Source: a virus
IMG/VR virus record: IMGVR_UViG_3300032240_002289
Span: 1 to 38,773 of that record
Direction: 5' to 3' (one strand)
DNA: 38,773 nt
Shown here: positions 22,383 through 31,534 of the stretch, piece after piece
Layout of the letters: every line of letters begins with the position of its first letter
How positions within the stretch are numbered: position 1 is the stretch's first letter
Translations under genes and position numbers: made by a program
Notes under the pieces: model-generated
Databases searched by the model: none
Told to the model about the DNA's origin: nothing
What the model saw: the letters and a program-made list of their open reading frames with translations, nothing else

Positions 22383-22468
22383 TACCCACCTCTCAAAAAA
22401 AAGAGAGACAAGTCACATCCTTGTCACCCGCCCCCCTCATTTAATTATGAAACAAGCGAGAACTAAAA

Positions 22469-22942
22469 TCAACCGGCCTTGATATTTTCTAATTCGCGCA
22501 TGACTTTATTTACATAAGACTGGTTCATGTAAAGATTGTCAGCGGTTTTTTTCACAGTGCCCGCATTGTAACTTGCAATGGCGTCTTGCAAATTAGGACG
22601 GTTTTTCGATAACTTCGCAAGGTGCATAGCTGAGTATTTGAGGGCACTTTTCCAATCAGTGACCAAGTTCATCAGATTGTCTTTATACCCATACTCACGG
22701 CAAACTGCGCCCATCACTTGCCCGAGTCCATAGCTGAATCTCTGACAAGCCGCTTCAGTATCTTGCGAAATCAAAAGCTTCGTCGCCCAGGTCGAGGTTT
22801 GGAAAAGATAAGAATAGCTAGGTTCAAAACGCACTAGGTTGGTTTTCAAACTACTCTCAACCGTGCAAATCGCTTGCAGTAGCTTCGGATCGATCTTTTG
22901 TTCTTTTGCAATCGCTTGAATCGCCTCAATGATCTCATTCAT
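22469..22942 (-). CDS. Lytic transglycosylase endolysin (SLT family)
   Basis: The 157-residue protein is a single SLT/GEWL domain. Catalytic Glu29 in TVESS, GLGQVMG (72-78), AIASYNAG (121-128) and YVNKVM (143-148) are the four family motifs in order, all intact. It cleaves the MurNAc-GlcNAc bond with formation of a 1,6-anhydro end. No signal peptide or wall-binding domain is present, so export would need a holin. It overlaps the collar-fibre gene by one base. Confidence 0.9.
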   Translation of the reverse strand: MNEIIEAIQAIAKEQKIDPKLLQAICTVESSLKTNLVRFEPSYSYLFQTSTWATKLLISQDTEAACQRFSYGLGQVMGAVCREYGYKDNLMNLVTDWKSALKYSAMHLAKLSKNRPNLQDAIASYNAGTVKKTADNLYMNQSYVNKVMRELENIKAG

Positions 22943-23487
22943 TAGTTGACCCGGATGAAGTAGTTAATCGTCACATTTTTGGCTCGGGTTTCATTCCCAC
23001 CCGTTGAGCTCACGGTATTAGTTCGGCTTTCCCCGGTGCCATTTGACCCTGCAGCATGATTGTTGGGCTTAATGCCGTTATCGGTATCCACCACATAGCT
23101 ATGATTATGGCTTTTAAAAGCATCGGCTTGATAAGTACCTAAAGCCGAATCCCCGTCTGGGTTTTGGTTCCCGTCGGATCTTCCGTTGTTTTTTCCTCTT
23201 AAGAATTGACCTCTTAAATCAGGAACAGTTGTATAGCCTGAAACTGCTGAATAAGTCGTGCCTACACAAGAAGAGCCATCTGCAATGACCCAGTAGCCAG
23301 TGCCAACTTGTCCATTGAATTGCGCTTGGGTGAGCATCGAGGGGATAATAGTTCCCACCGGGATCAGTTTTAAAAGACAATAGTTAATCGCCCCACCCAT
23401 CGCTTGCAGTGCCGATTCTGAAACCGGCGATTGATATTGGAGAGATTCAGTTTGAATAAGATTTGCACTCGTACTTAAGTTTGACAT
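22942..23487 (-). CDS. Tail collar-domain fibre protein
   Basis: The 181-residue protein is a short tail-fibre tip. Residues about 38-110 match the phage tail collar domain (GTIIPSMLTQAQF, WVIADGSSCVGTTYS, VPDLRGQFLRGKNNGRSDG), and the end (FKSHNHSYVVD, NETRAKNVTINYFIRVN) carries the usual SHNH and final strand. Such tips bind host receptors. It follows the baseplate hub and precedes lysis genes. Confidence 0.85.
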   Translation of the reverse strand: MSNLSTSANLIQTESLQYQSPVSESALQAMGGAINYCLLKLIPVGTIIPSMLTQAQFNGQVGTGYWVIADGSSCVGTTYSAVSGYTTVPDLRGQFLRGKNNGRSDGNQNPDGDSALGTYQADAFKSHNHSYVVDTDNGIKPNNHAAGSNGTGESRTNTVSSTGGNETRAKNVTINYFIRVN

Positions 23488-23496
23488 AGTTTTTCC

Positions 23497-26013
23497 TTAC
23501 AAGAAGCGATAAGCCCCGCCACTATCCAAAAATCCAATGAGCTCAATTTTTTGGCCAGAGGAAGGCGTAAAGCCTAACGACTCACTCACGACGATTGTAT
23601 TAGCGCTAATAATTTGAATAACCGTAACATCTGGACTGCGAAGCGACCAATCTGAACTTCGAATAAAAAGGGTAGCCCCGAGCGGTAAGTTTGCAAGGTC
23701 CCCTAGTGACACTGTAAATTGTGTAGTAGAGATGCCCGCTAGAACTGTTAATGTCGGATCTGTAAACGCATAGACAGCCTTGGCAAGCGCGTTATAAGCT
23801 GAGTCTGTGTTGCTTCCATACCGGGCGACATCTACAATATAATTTTCACCCGGTAAAAACGAGAGCGGGCTTGAGAGTATGAGGGTATCAGGCAAAGTGC
23901 TACTGAGTCCTTTAAGCGTCCTCGTTTCGACGTGCGTAAACGCATAGTCATGAATCAATAGATCAATTCCGACTAACTGCGTCCATTTTAAAGATTCACT
24001 GACCGTATTGCCATAACTGGGTTTAATTTTGATTTGACTTGTCGTCGTGCCCACCGCTGCAATTTGCGATGAGGGAGAGATAACCGCATAGCGCGCATTG
24101 AGGACATTCCCCAAAGCTTGCGTTAAAGTCAGTTTCACTTGTCCGGTTTTTAAATCAATCGAGCGATCCGTGACTTCCAGAACTTGAGAACCTAAATTCC
24201 TGCTTCCATCGGCGAAATTTGTTAATTTTAAATAACCCCCATCTCGTAACACAACCCCATCGCCCGCTTCAATAAACGTGCCTGGGTTCCAGAAAGTTGA
24301 GAGTTGTACATCATAAGCTGCTTGTTTAAATCTCGTGAGTAGACGGTTGCAAATTCGATTTGCCAAAATACCCGCCCCGTAAGCAGCTTTTAATCCTTGC
24401 GAATTAATAGGGAGTAGCTGCAAAATTCCAATTTTATTTAACGAATCAGTATCGACCGAGCGAATCACTTCTTGAAACTCTCCGGCATCCGTTGAGTCGT
24501 ATTGAAATTGAATTTCGTTATAAAATTTACGGTTATTCAGTCCTCGGCTTAAAGCTATATTTTGCGGATTGATAACATTATTCGCATCTAAAACGACAAG
24601 CTTATCTGCTGCAACGGGCGGTTTAGTATAGCCCATCGAGAGTCTGCCATATCGGGTCAGTGAGTATGCTCCAATCGGTAAATACATTTCACTCTCGATG
24701 AACGATTTACCCGTTTGCTGACTGGTGATGTAGAGCACCATAAAATACTCAGTGCCCACAAAAACCGTATCACGATATTTAATATGTGTTTTTACATCAA
24801 TGTCATTCGGAGTTAATTTTAAACCCGCATTCTCAGGCAAGACATCAAATTGAGAGTAAAAACTTAGCGTGACACTTGTCGCTGGGTTTTCAAGCGCAAG
24901 GTTCGAACTGATGTAAATCAATCGATTAGAAAAACCCTCACAATTCCCAAAGTTCGTGATCGTATAAGTGCCATCGTTTCCTGCCGTACTCCCCGTGATT
25001 TGCACTCGGTCACCTATCACAAGTCCATAGTCAATATCCGCGTCAATTGCGGGAGGTAAAACAATGACATTAGCAGCGGGCGTCACACTTCCGTCAATCA
25101 CGAGACCCAAGGCAGTACATTTCACTCCGGCTTTCCAAGGAGATCCCCCCCAGCCAGAGAGCATAATTCTTAATGCCAAATTGAGTGGATGTCCGTTTAC
25201 TTCAATTGCGTTAGAGCATTCGGTTCCCAAATCGTGAGCGATTGCACTAGTAGAGCGAGCATACACCCCACCTCGAGCCAGTGCTGTAATGGTTGTGCCT
25301 GAAATCGCTCCATACCCGTAAGGGATCACCTCATCCTGAATTTTAATGTAAGGCTTTACAGTCCATAGGTTCGGAGCAACCGCACCTTCATCGACAATGA
25401 GATTGTAAAAGTTAACAATGGAATTAAGCGGGATAGCAAGTTGAGTATCTGTGATAGTAGAAACGAGAGTTGTTTTTGCGACCTTAAACGTGGCCGATCG
25501 TCTCTTTTGATTCGCATCCCCAATAGATAAATTGACCTTACCAGCAATGATTTGCACATTCGTAATAATGCCTCGGAACACGACGAAATAGTCCTCGGGA
25601 TAACTATTGTTCAGATAGCCCATTCGAACCGTGACGGCTCGACCTAAAATCTCATTTAAAATCCCCCCGCCAGGAGACACGACTTGAGACACATATCCGT
25701 CTTTGTCAATGAGGGTAAAACTGAATTGAGAAATGGACGCGCGTCCTTGCTCGGGCTCGAGCCTTTGAGAAAGAGTCATTCCCGAGTCAAAACTAAGATA
25801 AGATTTCACATCATCGCGCACTCGAAGTGCGCCATAAACAACGTCAGGCATCCCGTAGTAAATGCCTAAATCCCCATAACGAATTCGAGTATAAGTATTT
25901 GATACAGAAAAACTGACAGGCAAACCGTCAATGCTCAAAACAATATTAAGTTGTTTTGTTTGTTCAGTACTCGTGAGGACGTAGTTTTGAGGATATTGCG
26001 TTACGTCCGCCAT
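23497..26013 (-). CDS. Baseplate hub/tail tip protein
   Basis: The 838-residue protein is the largest in the tail-tip region after the tape measure. Residues 60-180 contain a beta-rich hub domain (YGALRVRDDVKSYLSFDSG, GRAVTVRMGYLNNSYPEDYF, GIITNVQIIAGKVNLSIGD). Around 340-380 is a beta module (LVIGDRVQITGSTAGNDGTY) of the kind also inserted in the fibre-oxidase. It lies between fibre genes and the collar tip. Siphophage hub proteins of this length anchor receptor-binding fibres. No lysozyme or peptidase motif is seen. Confidence 0.65.
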   Translation of the reverse strand: MADVTQYPQNYVLTSTEQTKQLNIVLSIDGLPVSFSVSNTYTRIRYGDLGIYYGMPDVVYGALRVRDDVKSYLSFDSGMTLSQRLEPEQGRASISQFSFTLIDKDGYVSQVVSPGGGILNEILGRAVTVRMGYLNNSYPEDYFVVFRGIITNVQIIAGKVNLSIGDANQKRRSATFKVAKTTLVSTITDTQLAIPLNSIVNFYNLIVDEGAVAPNLWTVKPYIKIQDEVIPYGYGAISGTTITALARGGVYARSTSAIAHDLGTECSNAIEVNGHPLNLALRIMLSGWGGSPWKAGVKCTALGLVIDGSVTPAANVIVLPPAIDADIDYGLVIGDRVQITGSTAGNDGTYTITNFGNCEGFSNRLIYISSNLALENPATSVTLSFYSQFDVLPENAGLKLTPNDIDVKTHIKYRDTVFVGTEYFMVLYITSQQTGKSFIESEMYLPIGAYSLTRYGRLSMGYTKPPVAADKLVVLDANNVINPQNIALSRGLNNRKFYNEIQFQYDSTDAGEFQEVIRSVDTDSLNKIGILQLLPINSQGLKAAYGAGILANRICNRLLTRFKQAAYDVQLSTFWNPGTFIEAGDGVVLRDGGYLKLTNFADGSRNLGSQVLEVTDRSIDLKTGQVKLTLTQALGNVLNARYAVISPSSQIAAVGTTTSQIKIKPSYGNTVSESLKWTQLVGIDLLIHDYAFTHVETRTLKGLSSTLPDTLILSSPLSFLPGENYIVDVARYGSNTDSAYNALAKAVYAFTDPTLTVLAGISTTQFTVSLGDLANLPLGATLFIRSSDWSLRSPDVTVIQIISANTIVVSESLGFTPSSGQKIELIGFLDSGGAYRFL

Positions 26014-26021
26014 TTTTTACC

Positions 26022-26330
26022 TTAAGGTTTAGGGTATTTTGCTTTTACCGCTAGGCAGTCTGCAATGTACTTATCGACTTGCGCTTTACCTGCATCGCCT
26101 TTGACAATCCCGTCAAGGTAATCAGCGGCAGGTGGATATTCAGCGGCTCGCTTCAAATGACATTGCTCAAGTAGCCAAGCAGGATCTTGATCTAGGTCAA
26201 TGACTTCGACACTGTAGTCGACACCCCAAGCCCCTGACTCCTGACACTTCGCAATCCATGCAGTCGGGTCTTGCATATCCGCGCCGTGAGTTTGAATGCC
26301 GTCTAAATTCTTAACAATTACGCGTTTCAT
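26022..26330 (-). CDS. Small fibre-assembly or tail-associated protein
   Basis: A 102-residue soluble acidic protein. The end (AADYLDGIVKGDAGKAQVDKYIADCLAVKAKYPK) resembles a short helical domain that follows fibre genes in several phages, as chaperone or small tip protein. It starts 2 bases before the fibre stop is reached by neighbouring transcription and lies between the fibre and hub genes. Confidence 0.55.
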   Translation of the reverse strand: MKRVIVKNLDGIQTHGADMQDPTAWIAKCQESGAWGVDYSVEVIDLDQDPAWLLEQCHLKRAAEYPPAADYLDGIVKGDAGKAQVDKYIADCLAVKAKYPKP

Positions 26331-26331
26331 A

Positions 26332-28368
26332 TTAGTTACCTACCCTTGCAATCGCAATAAAGTTATCGGTCACGCTATTACTTAGCGTCGTCGAGCCCGA
26401 ACCTACATTCATATAAACTTGAATGGTATCGCCTGCGTTGCAGCTAATCATTGCATTTCCAGTTACCCATGCGCGAGTTGTGCCGAGAACGTAATTATAT
26501 CCCAAAGTGTTAACTGATGAACCATTTTTATATAAATAAAGCTGCAAGTTGTTTGCAACTGCAAACGATGTAGATGCAGTCAAAAGAGTAGCTGAAACTG
26601 AATATTTTCCAGAAACCGGGACCGTGTAGGTTCCATTCACGTTCATGGCTGCGTGTGAATCAAAGACTTTTGTTGGCCAAGGTACAACTGCGGAGACGTT
26701 TGTAATTGAAGTTCCAGCGCCGTTTCCATAAGCAGCATTGACGCTTTCAGTCGCAGTGATGACTGCGGGACCGGAAAGCCTGAACAGACTTGCAGTAGTT
26801 GAAGCACTTCCCGCTGCAAGCGTTGCGTTACCGCCCGAGTCTTGTCTTACCCACCACTCCACATAGTCGCCTGCTTTAAGTCCAGGAATTAGCGTTGATG
26901 CGGGTAAACGATCTCCGCTCGGGAGCATTCCAAAGTATTGAGATGATCCACCATTGACGCGATATGATGTTAATTTAACCCCTGTTTGAGTGCTCCAATT
27001 TGTAACTGTAGATAAAAAATAATCGCCAGTCACAGCAATGTTCCACCGATTGTTAACACTATCAAAAATACCCGTGGGATCACTCAATGCGGAATTTAAA
27101 GGTACTTTTGCTTCAACATTAGTAGTAAAATTTCCAGAAGTAGCGGAAAGAGTAGCTTTTGAAGAAATAACCCTCGTATCCGTATCACTTGAACTGACGC
27201 TATTGCTTGAAAGTCCTACAATTGGAGCAACAAACCTGGCTTGGATAGTGTCAGTGCTACCGAATGTAAAGGGCACGGCCTGCGTGACTGCGCTTTCTAA
27301 CGAATAAGTGCCAGCCGCATTCATTGCGAGCATTTTCACGGTCGTTGTATTTACATAATTAACAACGCACGGATAAGAATTTACGCCTGTATCGGTGGCA
27401 ACGCCAATTCCCAATTGCTCATTATCATTTCCACTCAAAGCAAGTTTTGTTGTGTCAATTGACAACCCTGACGGAAGTTGAAGAGTGAGAGTCGTGCTTG
27501 TTGGCGCACCGGAGCACGTGATCGAATAATCAAACTCGTAACTATCTCCCACTCGACGATATTTGCCCACATAAGTTACGTTCGCTGTCCAAGTGCCTGT
27601 CGGAGTGAATGAAATCCAATCCGACATAGCAGGAGCGACTGCCGTTGGAGCGGGTCCAAGCGAAAAATCATCCAGATAAAACGTCACGGCAGCTGTAGAA
27701 TTTGGGAAATAAAGCGCAAGCCTGACACTCGTCGTATTTGCTGGCACCTGAAATGTAGCCGTAAATTTACCCACTGTTGCGGTATTTACGAAATTATAAA
27801 CCCCGGCGGGCTGAATCCATGCGCTATTGGTTACATCATAAATTGCTGCGGCTAGCGAGTTTGAGGAGGTACCAGAAAAATTAGGAGATCCAGAAGCCAC
27901 TTTGTAATAACAAGTGATGGTCTGGACGGACGCTTGAGCTTCTTTATCTAACGTGATCGCGTTTGAGACTAACATATCCCCAGCTGTCGTTGCAGCGGAG
28001 GAGGCAAGAGACAAGGAGTAGTTTCCAGCTAACTGAGAGCCCGAGCCGATGGTTGAGATGGCAAGAGTGCCCGCTGCAGAAGTCCATGACCCGCTTGCTT
28101 GATTGGGGAACTTATTTGAATCCAGTGTCGTATGAGAGAGAGACCATCCGGTTGTCGCGTTATTCTCAAAGGTTGAGCCAGTGGTGATATAGTTTTTAGA
28201 CCCACCGCCTCCGCCGATTGACCCCGCTTGAATCGCATTAAATAGAGTGTCGTTGATGCTATTACCAGTCACATAGATTTTCGTGTCATTCAAAAGTTGG
28301 GCAGCGGTTCCGCCAGCCGAAACTAATTCCGCACTGCTTTTAAAATCCTCATTCTGTAGTCTGCCCAT
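26332..28368 (-). CDS. Tail fibre with jelly-roll and two C1q-like domains
   Basis: The 678-residue protein starts with a coiled stretch (1-55), then a jelly-roll resembling a carbohydrate-binding module (about 60-240, with GNYSLSLASSAATTAG and FYLDDFSLGP), a beta domain (250-395), and two C1q/TNF-like domains (about 400-533 and 535-678), which share FDSVNNRWNIAVTGDYFLS and FDSHAAMNVNGTYTVPVSGKY, respectively. C1q-like tips are common receptor-binding units. The two copies are clearly related but well diverged. AGAGGG precedes the ATG. Confidence 0.75.
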   Translation of the reverse strand: MGRLQNEDFKSSAELVSAGGTAAQLLNDTKIYVTGNSINDTLFNAIQAGSIGGGGGSKNYITTGSTFENNATTGWSLSHTTLDSNKFPNQASGSWTSAAGTLAISTIGSGSQLAGNYSLSLASSAATTAGDMLVSNAITLDKEAQASVQTITCYYKVASGSPNFSGTSSNSLAAAIYDVTNSAWIQPAGVYNFVNTATVGKFTATFQVPANTTSVRLALYFPNSTAAVTFYLDDFSLGPAPTAVAPAMSDWISFTPTGTWTANVTYVGKYRRVGDSYEFDYSITCSGAPTSTTLTLQLPSGLSIDTTKLALSGNDNEQLGIGVATDTGVNSYPCVVNYVNTTTVKMLAMNAAGTYSLESAVTQAVPFTFGSTDTIQARFVAPIVGLSSNSVSSSDTDTRVISSKATLSATSGNFTTNVEAKVPLNSALSDPTGIFDSVNNRWNIAVTGDYFLSTVTNWSTQTGVKLTSYRVNGGSSQYFGMLPSGDRLPASTLIPGLKAGDYVEWWVRQDSGGNATLAAGSASTTASLFRLSGPAVITATESVNAAYGNGAGTSITNVSAVVPWPTKVFDSHAAMNVNGTYTVPVSGKYSVSATLLTASTSFAVANNLQLYLYKNGSSVNTLGYNYVLGTTRAWVTGNAMISCNAGDTIQVYMNVGSGSTTLSNSVTDNFIAIARVGN

Positions 28369-28371
28369 TTT

Positions 28372-28620
28372 TTATACCCTCTTACAATAGAGAACGAATA
28401 CGTCTTGCCCCAAAGCGGGCGCGGTTACGAAAGTGATTGTAGTCCCCGAAATCGAATAATCTGTCGTTGGCCTTTGAAATACGCCATTCAAATGCACGGC
28501 GACACTCAAAGGATCAACCGGAATGTTGGCTAGCGTGAAAACTTTATTCGAGCCGTTAATCGTGCCCGTGGGAGTTTCCTGTGTCCAGCCTTCGTTAATA
28601 TATCGATTTACAAGACGCAT
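28372..28620 (-). CDS. Single beta-module protein of the tail-fibre cluster
   Basis: The 82-residue protein is one copy of a beta module (ETPTGTINGSNKVFTLANIP, VHLNGVFQRP, ITFVTAPALGQDVFVLY). The same module is embedded in the 501-residue protein (GGLINGVNTTFGPLTYTP, FLDYVAVPNSS, ADIPQAGQSVYVFYLF). Such modules are widespread in phage tail proteins and probably mediate attachment between tail parts. Confidence 0.6.
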   Translation of the reverse strand: MRLVNRYINEGWTQETPTGTINGSNKVFTLANIPVDPLSVAVHLNGVFQRPTTDYSISGTTITFVTAPALGQDVFVLYCKRV

Positions 28621-28634
28621 TCTATCCTCTCAAA

Positions 28635-30005
28635 TTACAAGTACGAGTAAGCGACCGTCAACTTATCTCCGGCTACTAACGCAGTGCCCGCCGCAATTAA
28701 ATCTCCGGCGAAAGTCACCCGCGTCACGCTTGAAACTGTAGACAAGGTATAGTCCGTGCCTTCCAATTGCAAGAGTCCAGTCGCAAAAAGCAAGACTGAT
28801 CCAGTTTGAACCGTATGGGCAAGATCAATATATCCGTTCGTGATATTGGTTGCCGACAAAGTGAAATTCTCTTTCGTTGGCTTCAGACCTTCCAGCTGAT
28901 TTGAACCGTTGATCTTAACGGTTACACCGTCTACTTGAACGGCTAGACCGCTTGCACCCGTCACGATCGCACCCGATCCATTGAGCTTTACGCCCAGTTG
29001 ATTTGTGGCAATTTGCAACGTCGGGTTAGTTCCTTCAAGATTGACGCCTACGCCAGAAGCCCCACTTGTGATCGCACCCGATCCGTTGAGTTTCACCCCG
29101 AGTTTATTCGTCGCAATTTGCAACGATGGGTTACTTGACTCAAGTTGAACTGCGACACCCGAAGAACCCGAGACAATCGCGCCCGCTCCATCTAATTTCA
29201 CTCCTAGACGATTAGATGCAATTTGAAGAGAGGGATTAGACGCCTCAACTTGAAGGATCAATCCAGAGCTACTTGTGACGATAGGAGCGCCTGAATCCAG
29301 TTTGACTCCGAGTTGATTGGTTGCAATTTGCAACGTCGGGTTAGACGCTTCAAGATTGACTCCGATACCGCTCGCTCCACTTGTGATTGCTCGAGAACCG
29401 TCTAACTTAACTGCTAAACTTCCCGATGCGTTTTGCAACGTCGGGTTAGTTGCCTCAAATTTAGGCTGAATATCAACCCCAACTTTTTGCAAGCCCGTGC
29501 TCGCTGTCGTCTCTTCAAAATCTTTTGCCGCCCAAGCAGAGCCGCTATAGACATAAAAGCCCGTTGTATAGGTGTTTACATTGACAAAAGATCCCGCAGT
29601 GGGAGTCAAAAAATTCCAAGAACTCGTATAATAAGCAATCGCGTTAGCGTGTCCACTCCAAAGTCCGCTCGGGGAAGTTCCAACTAAGTAACGATCACCA
29701 CTTGAAGGCGATGACGGAGGAGTGTTCAGTGGTCCGTCTAAAACCGCTGAGATCCAGGTCGATGGACTTGTGGCGATGGCCGTATCGACATAATTTTTAT
29801 TTGCCACGTCATTCGATGCAGTTGGAGTCGTTGCAATCTGGGTTTGACCCATCAGTTGCATGATATTCGACCCATCCAACTGCAAAAGATTTACGTCTGC
29901 AGAATTCGCAGCATTCCTAGCCCGTAGTGGATTAGCATTTCTCAATCTAATTTTACTATCATTGATTGTATCTGCTAAAACAAATTTTCCGTTTAACTGA
30001 CTCAT
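28635..30005 (-). CDS. Tail fibre/baseplate protein with DUF2793-like and repeat domains
   Basis: The 456-residue protein has an N-terminal helical segment, a DUF2793-like domain at about 88-164 (SGDRYLVGTSPSGLWSGHAN, then AIAYYTSSWNFLTP), five tandem 35-residue repeats at 185-359 (consensus NPTLQIATNQLGVKLNGSGAI), a short remnant and the shared C-terminal beta module (379-456). The build suggests an elongated beta fibre ending in a tail-binding or receptor-binding knob. It lies between two other baseplate-fibre genes. Confidence 0.75.
   Translation of the reverse strand: MSQLNGKFVLADTINDSKIRLRNANPLRARNAANSADVNLLQLDGSNIMQLMGQTQIATTPTASNDVANKNYVDTAIATSPSTWISAVLDGPLNTPPSSPSSGDRYLVGTSPSGLWSGHANAIAYYTSSWNFLTPTAGSFVNVNTYTTGFYVYSGSAWAAKDFEETTASTGLQKVGVDIQPKFEATNPTLQNASGSLAVKLDGSRAITSGASGIGVNLEASNPTLQIATNQLGVKLDSGAPIVTSSSGLILQVEASNPSLQIASNRLGVKLDGAGAIVSGSSGVAVQLESSNPSLQIATNKLGVKLNGSGAITSGASGVGVNLEGTNPTLQIATNQLGVKLNGSGAIVTGASGLAVQVDGVTVKINGSNQLEGLKPTKENFTLSATNITNGYIDLAHTVQTGSVLLFATGLLQLEGTDYTLSTVSSVTRVTFAGDLIAAGTALVAGDKLTVAYSYL
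28929..29453 (-). repeat. Five 105-bp coding repeats (35 residues each)
   Basis: The repeats run from residue 185 to 359 of the fibre protein, with no gaps: each is x-x-N-P-(T/S)-L-Q-(I/N)-A-(T/S)-N-x-L-G-V-K-L-(D/N) and a GASG turn before the final V-x-L-E or similar. DNA identity is high between copies 4 and 5 and lower with copies 1 to 3. Confidence 0.85.
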
Positions 30006-30018
30006 AAAATCCCCTCAA

Positions 30019-31524
30019 TTACGTTAAATATTGAACCCGCAAAATATCACCCGATGAAAGTATACCATCGAGGCCTAACCCGGTCCAAGATAGCGAGGTT
30101 CCTGCAACCGTAAAATCGACATTAAATATCTGAGGTGACCCACCGATTAAATCAACTATCGTAAGATTAGCACTAAACGGAGCATTTAATAGCGTCAAGC
30201 TTTTGGCACTAATTTCTCCGCTTGTTAAAGTTCTGTATTCTAAATTAAAAGCGCCTGTAGGCACTGGCGGCGGCGTTGGAATCCCAGCAAATAAATAAAA
30301 AACGTAAACGCTTTGACCGGCTTGCGGAATATCCGCGCTAAATACAATACTATTTCCAACTAAAGTCCACGAGCTATTTGGCACTGCGACATAGTCTAAA
30401 AATACGATCACAGATGCAGGTGAACTGGGAGTATAGGTTAAAGGACCGAAAGTCGTATTGACACCATTTATCAATCCCCCAGGAGTTTCTTGATATCCAA
30501 TCGCACCGAGCGAGCTAAAATCAATATTCTGTCCAGTTTGCGTGATAGTGACCGCATTGCTTGCCGTAATGGTTACATCGCCCAGAAGCGGTGTGTTTCC
30601 ACTCTTACAGATAGAATGCAAACCCGCGTGAACGTGATCCGCGTTGGCTACCGTGGCATTAGGTGTTCCGACTGAACCTGTAGTAGTAATTGCGCTTGCG
30701 GTGGTCGATGATAAAAGAACTTTACCCTGGACGCTTTGGGTGGCTGTTAAAACATCTGCCGTCACATTATCCGAGGGAATGACCGCAAACTCAGAATAAG
30801 TCGGAACTGAGATCATCGGATTGTAGATTTGCTGATAATACCAGTCGACATTGACCGAACTACCGAAGCTATAGGCCGTCTCGACTGCCGAGAGTAGGAC
30901 ATAATAACTTAAAGTCCAGACTGAGGCGGCATAGGTCAATCGCCCATAGACGACGTTACCCAAACTATCGACAAAAGAATCACCCGCATTAGCGCCCGTG
31001 GCTTGTCTCAAAACAATTTTATTATAAGGAGGTGATGTGACAATCCCTAATGCAAAAGCAGATCCTCCAGAAGTACTTCCCGAGAGTTGAGAGCTCACGT
31101 TGGTTGACGATCCACTCACCCCCGTTAAAGTTGTGCCCTGAAGGACATAACCCCGGTAAGGGACGCTAGCGAGGGTCGAGGCTACGATATTAGGTCCATT
31201 CCCGTTCGTGCCATCATGCGTATGGCCAGTCGATCCGTCAAATCGACCAGTTAATAAATCCGCTCTTGTTTTTAAGTTATCAGTAGATGATCCGACTTGA
31301 GTATTTGTCCAGGTAGGCAAATTCGTTGCGCTTGAATTGAGAGACTTACCCGTAAAAGACGCAATTGAATTGTGCTCTTTTTGAATATTAGTTACTGAGC
31401 TCCCTGAAGTGGGATCAGTATTGCTTAAAGTATATTTGCCGATTGCCGTATCGTCCGCTCGACGATCAAGGAATGCGGGGTTCGTGTAAGCTTGATTAAC
31501 CGGCTGCCCGTCTAAAATTCCCAC
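30019..31524 (-). CDS. Tail/baseplate fibre protein
   Basis: The 501-residue, Ser/Thr/Gly-rich beta protein starts with GTG after a GAGGAT ribosome site. HTHDGTNGNGPNI at about residue 110 is a fibre motif that often coordinates metal in trimeric fibres, and HVHAGLHSI at about residue 297 is similar. A module like the 82-residue protein lies at about 345-415, and residues from about 426 form the C-terminal module shared with three other proteins. It follows the 254-residue tail protein in a normal tail-tip order. Confidence 0.65.
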   Translation of the reverse strand: MGILDGQPVNQAYTNPAFLDRRADDTAIGKYTLSNTDPTSGSSVTNIQKEHNSIASFTGKSLNSSATNLPTWTNTQVGSSTDNLKTRADLLTGRFDGSTGHTHDGTNGNGPNIVASTLASVPYRGYVLQGTTLTGVSGSSTNVSSQLSGSTSGGSAFALGIVTSPPYNKIVLRQATGANAGDSFVDSLGNVVYGRLTYAASVWTLSYYVLLSAVETAYSFGSSVNVDWYYQQIYNPMISVPTYSEFAVIPSDNVTADVLTATQSVQGKVLLSSTTASAITTTGSVGTPNATVANADHVHAGLHSICKSGNTPLLGDVTITASNAVTITQTGQNIDFSSLGAIGYQETPGGLINGVNTTFGPLTYTPSSPASVIVFLDYVAVPNSSWTLVGNSIVFSADIPQAGQSVYVFYLFAGIPTPPPVPTGAFNLEYRTLTSGEISAKSLTLLNAPFSANLTIVDLIGGSPQIFNVDFTVAGTSLSWTGLGLDGILSSGDILRVQYLT

Positions 31525-31534
31525 TAGAATATCC

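Noticed and set aside
28929-29453. Repeat array as CRISPR
   Set aside because: The repeats are in frame, gapless, 105 bases long and encode a protein repeat; there are no spacers.
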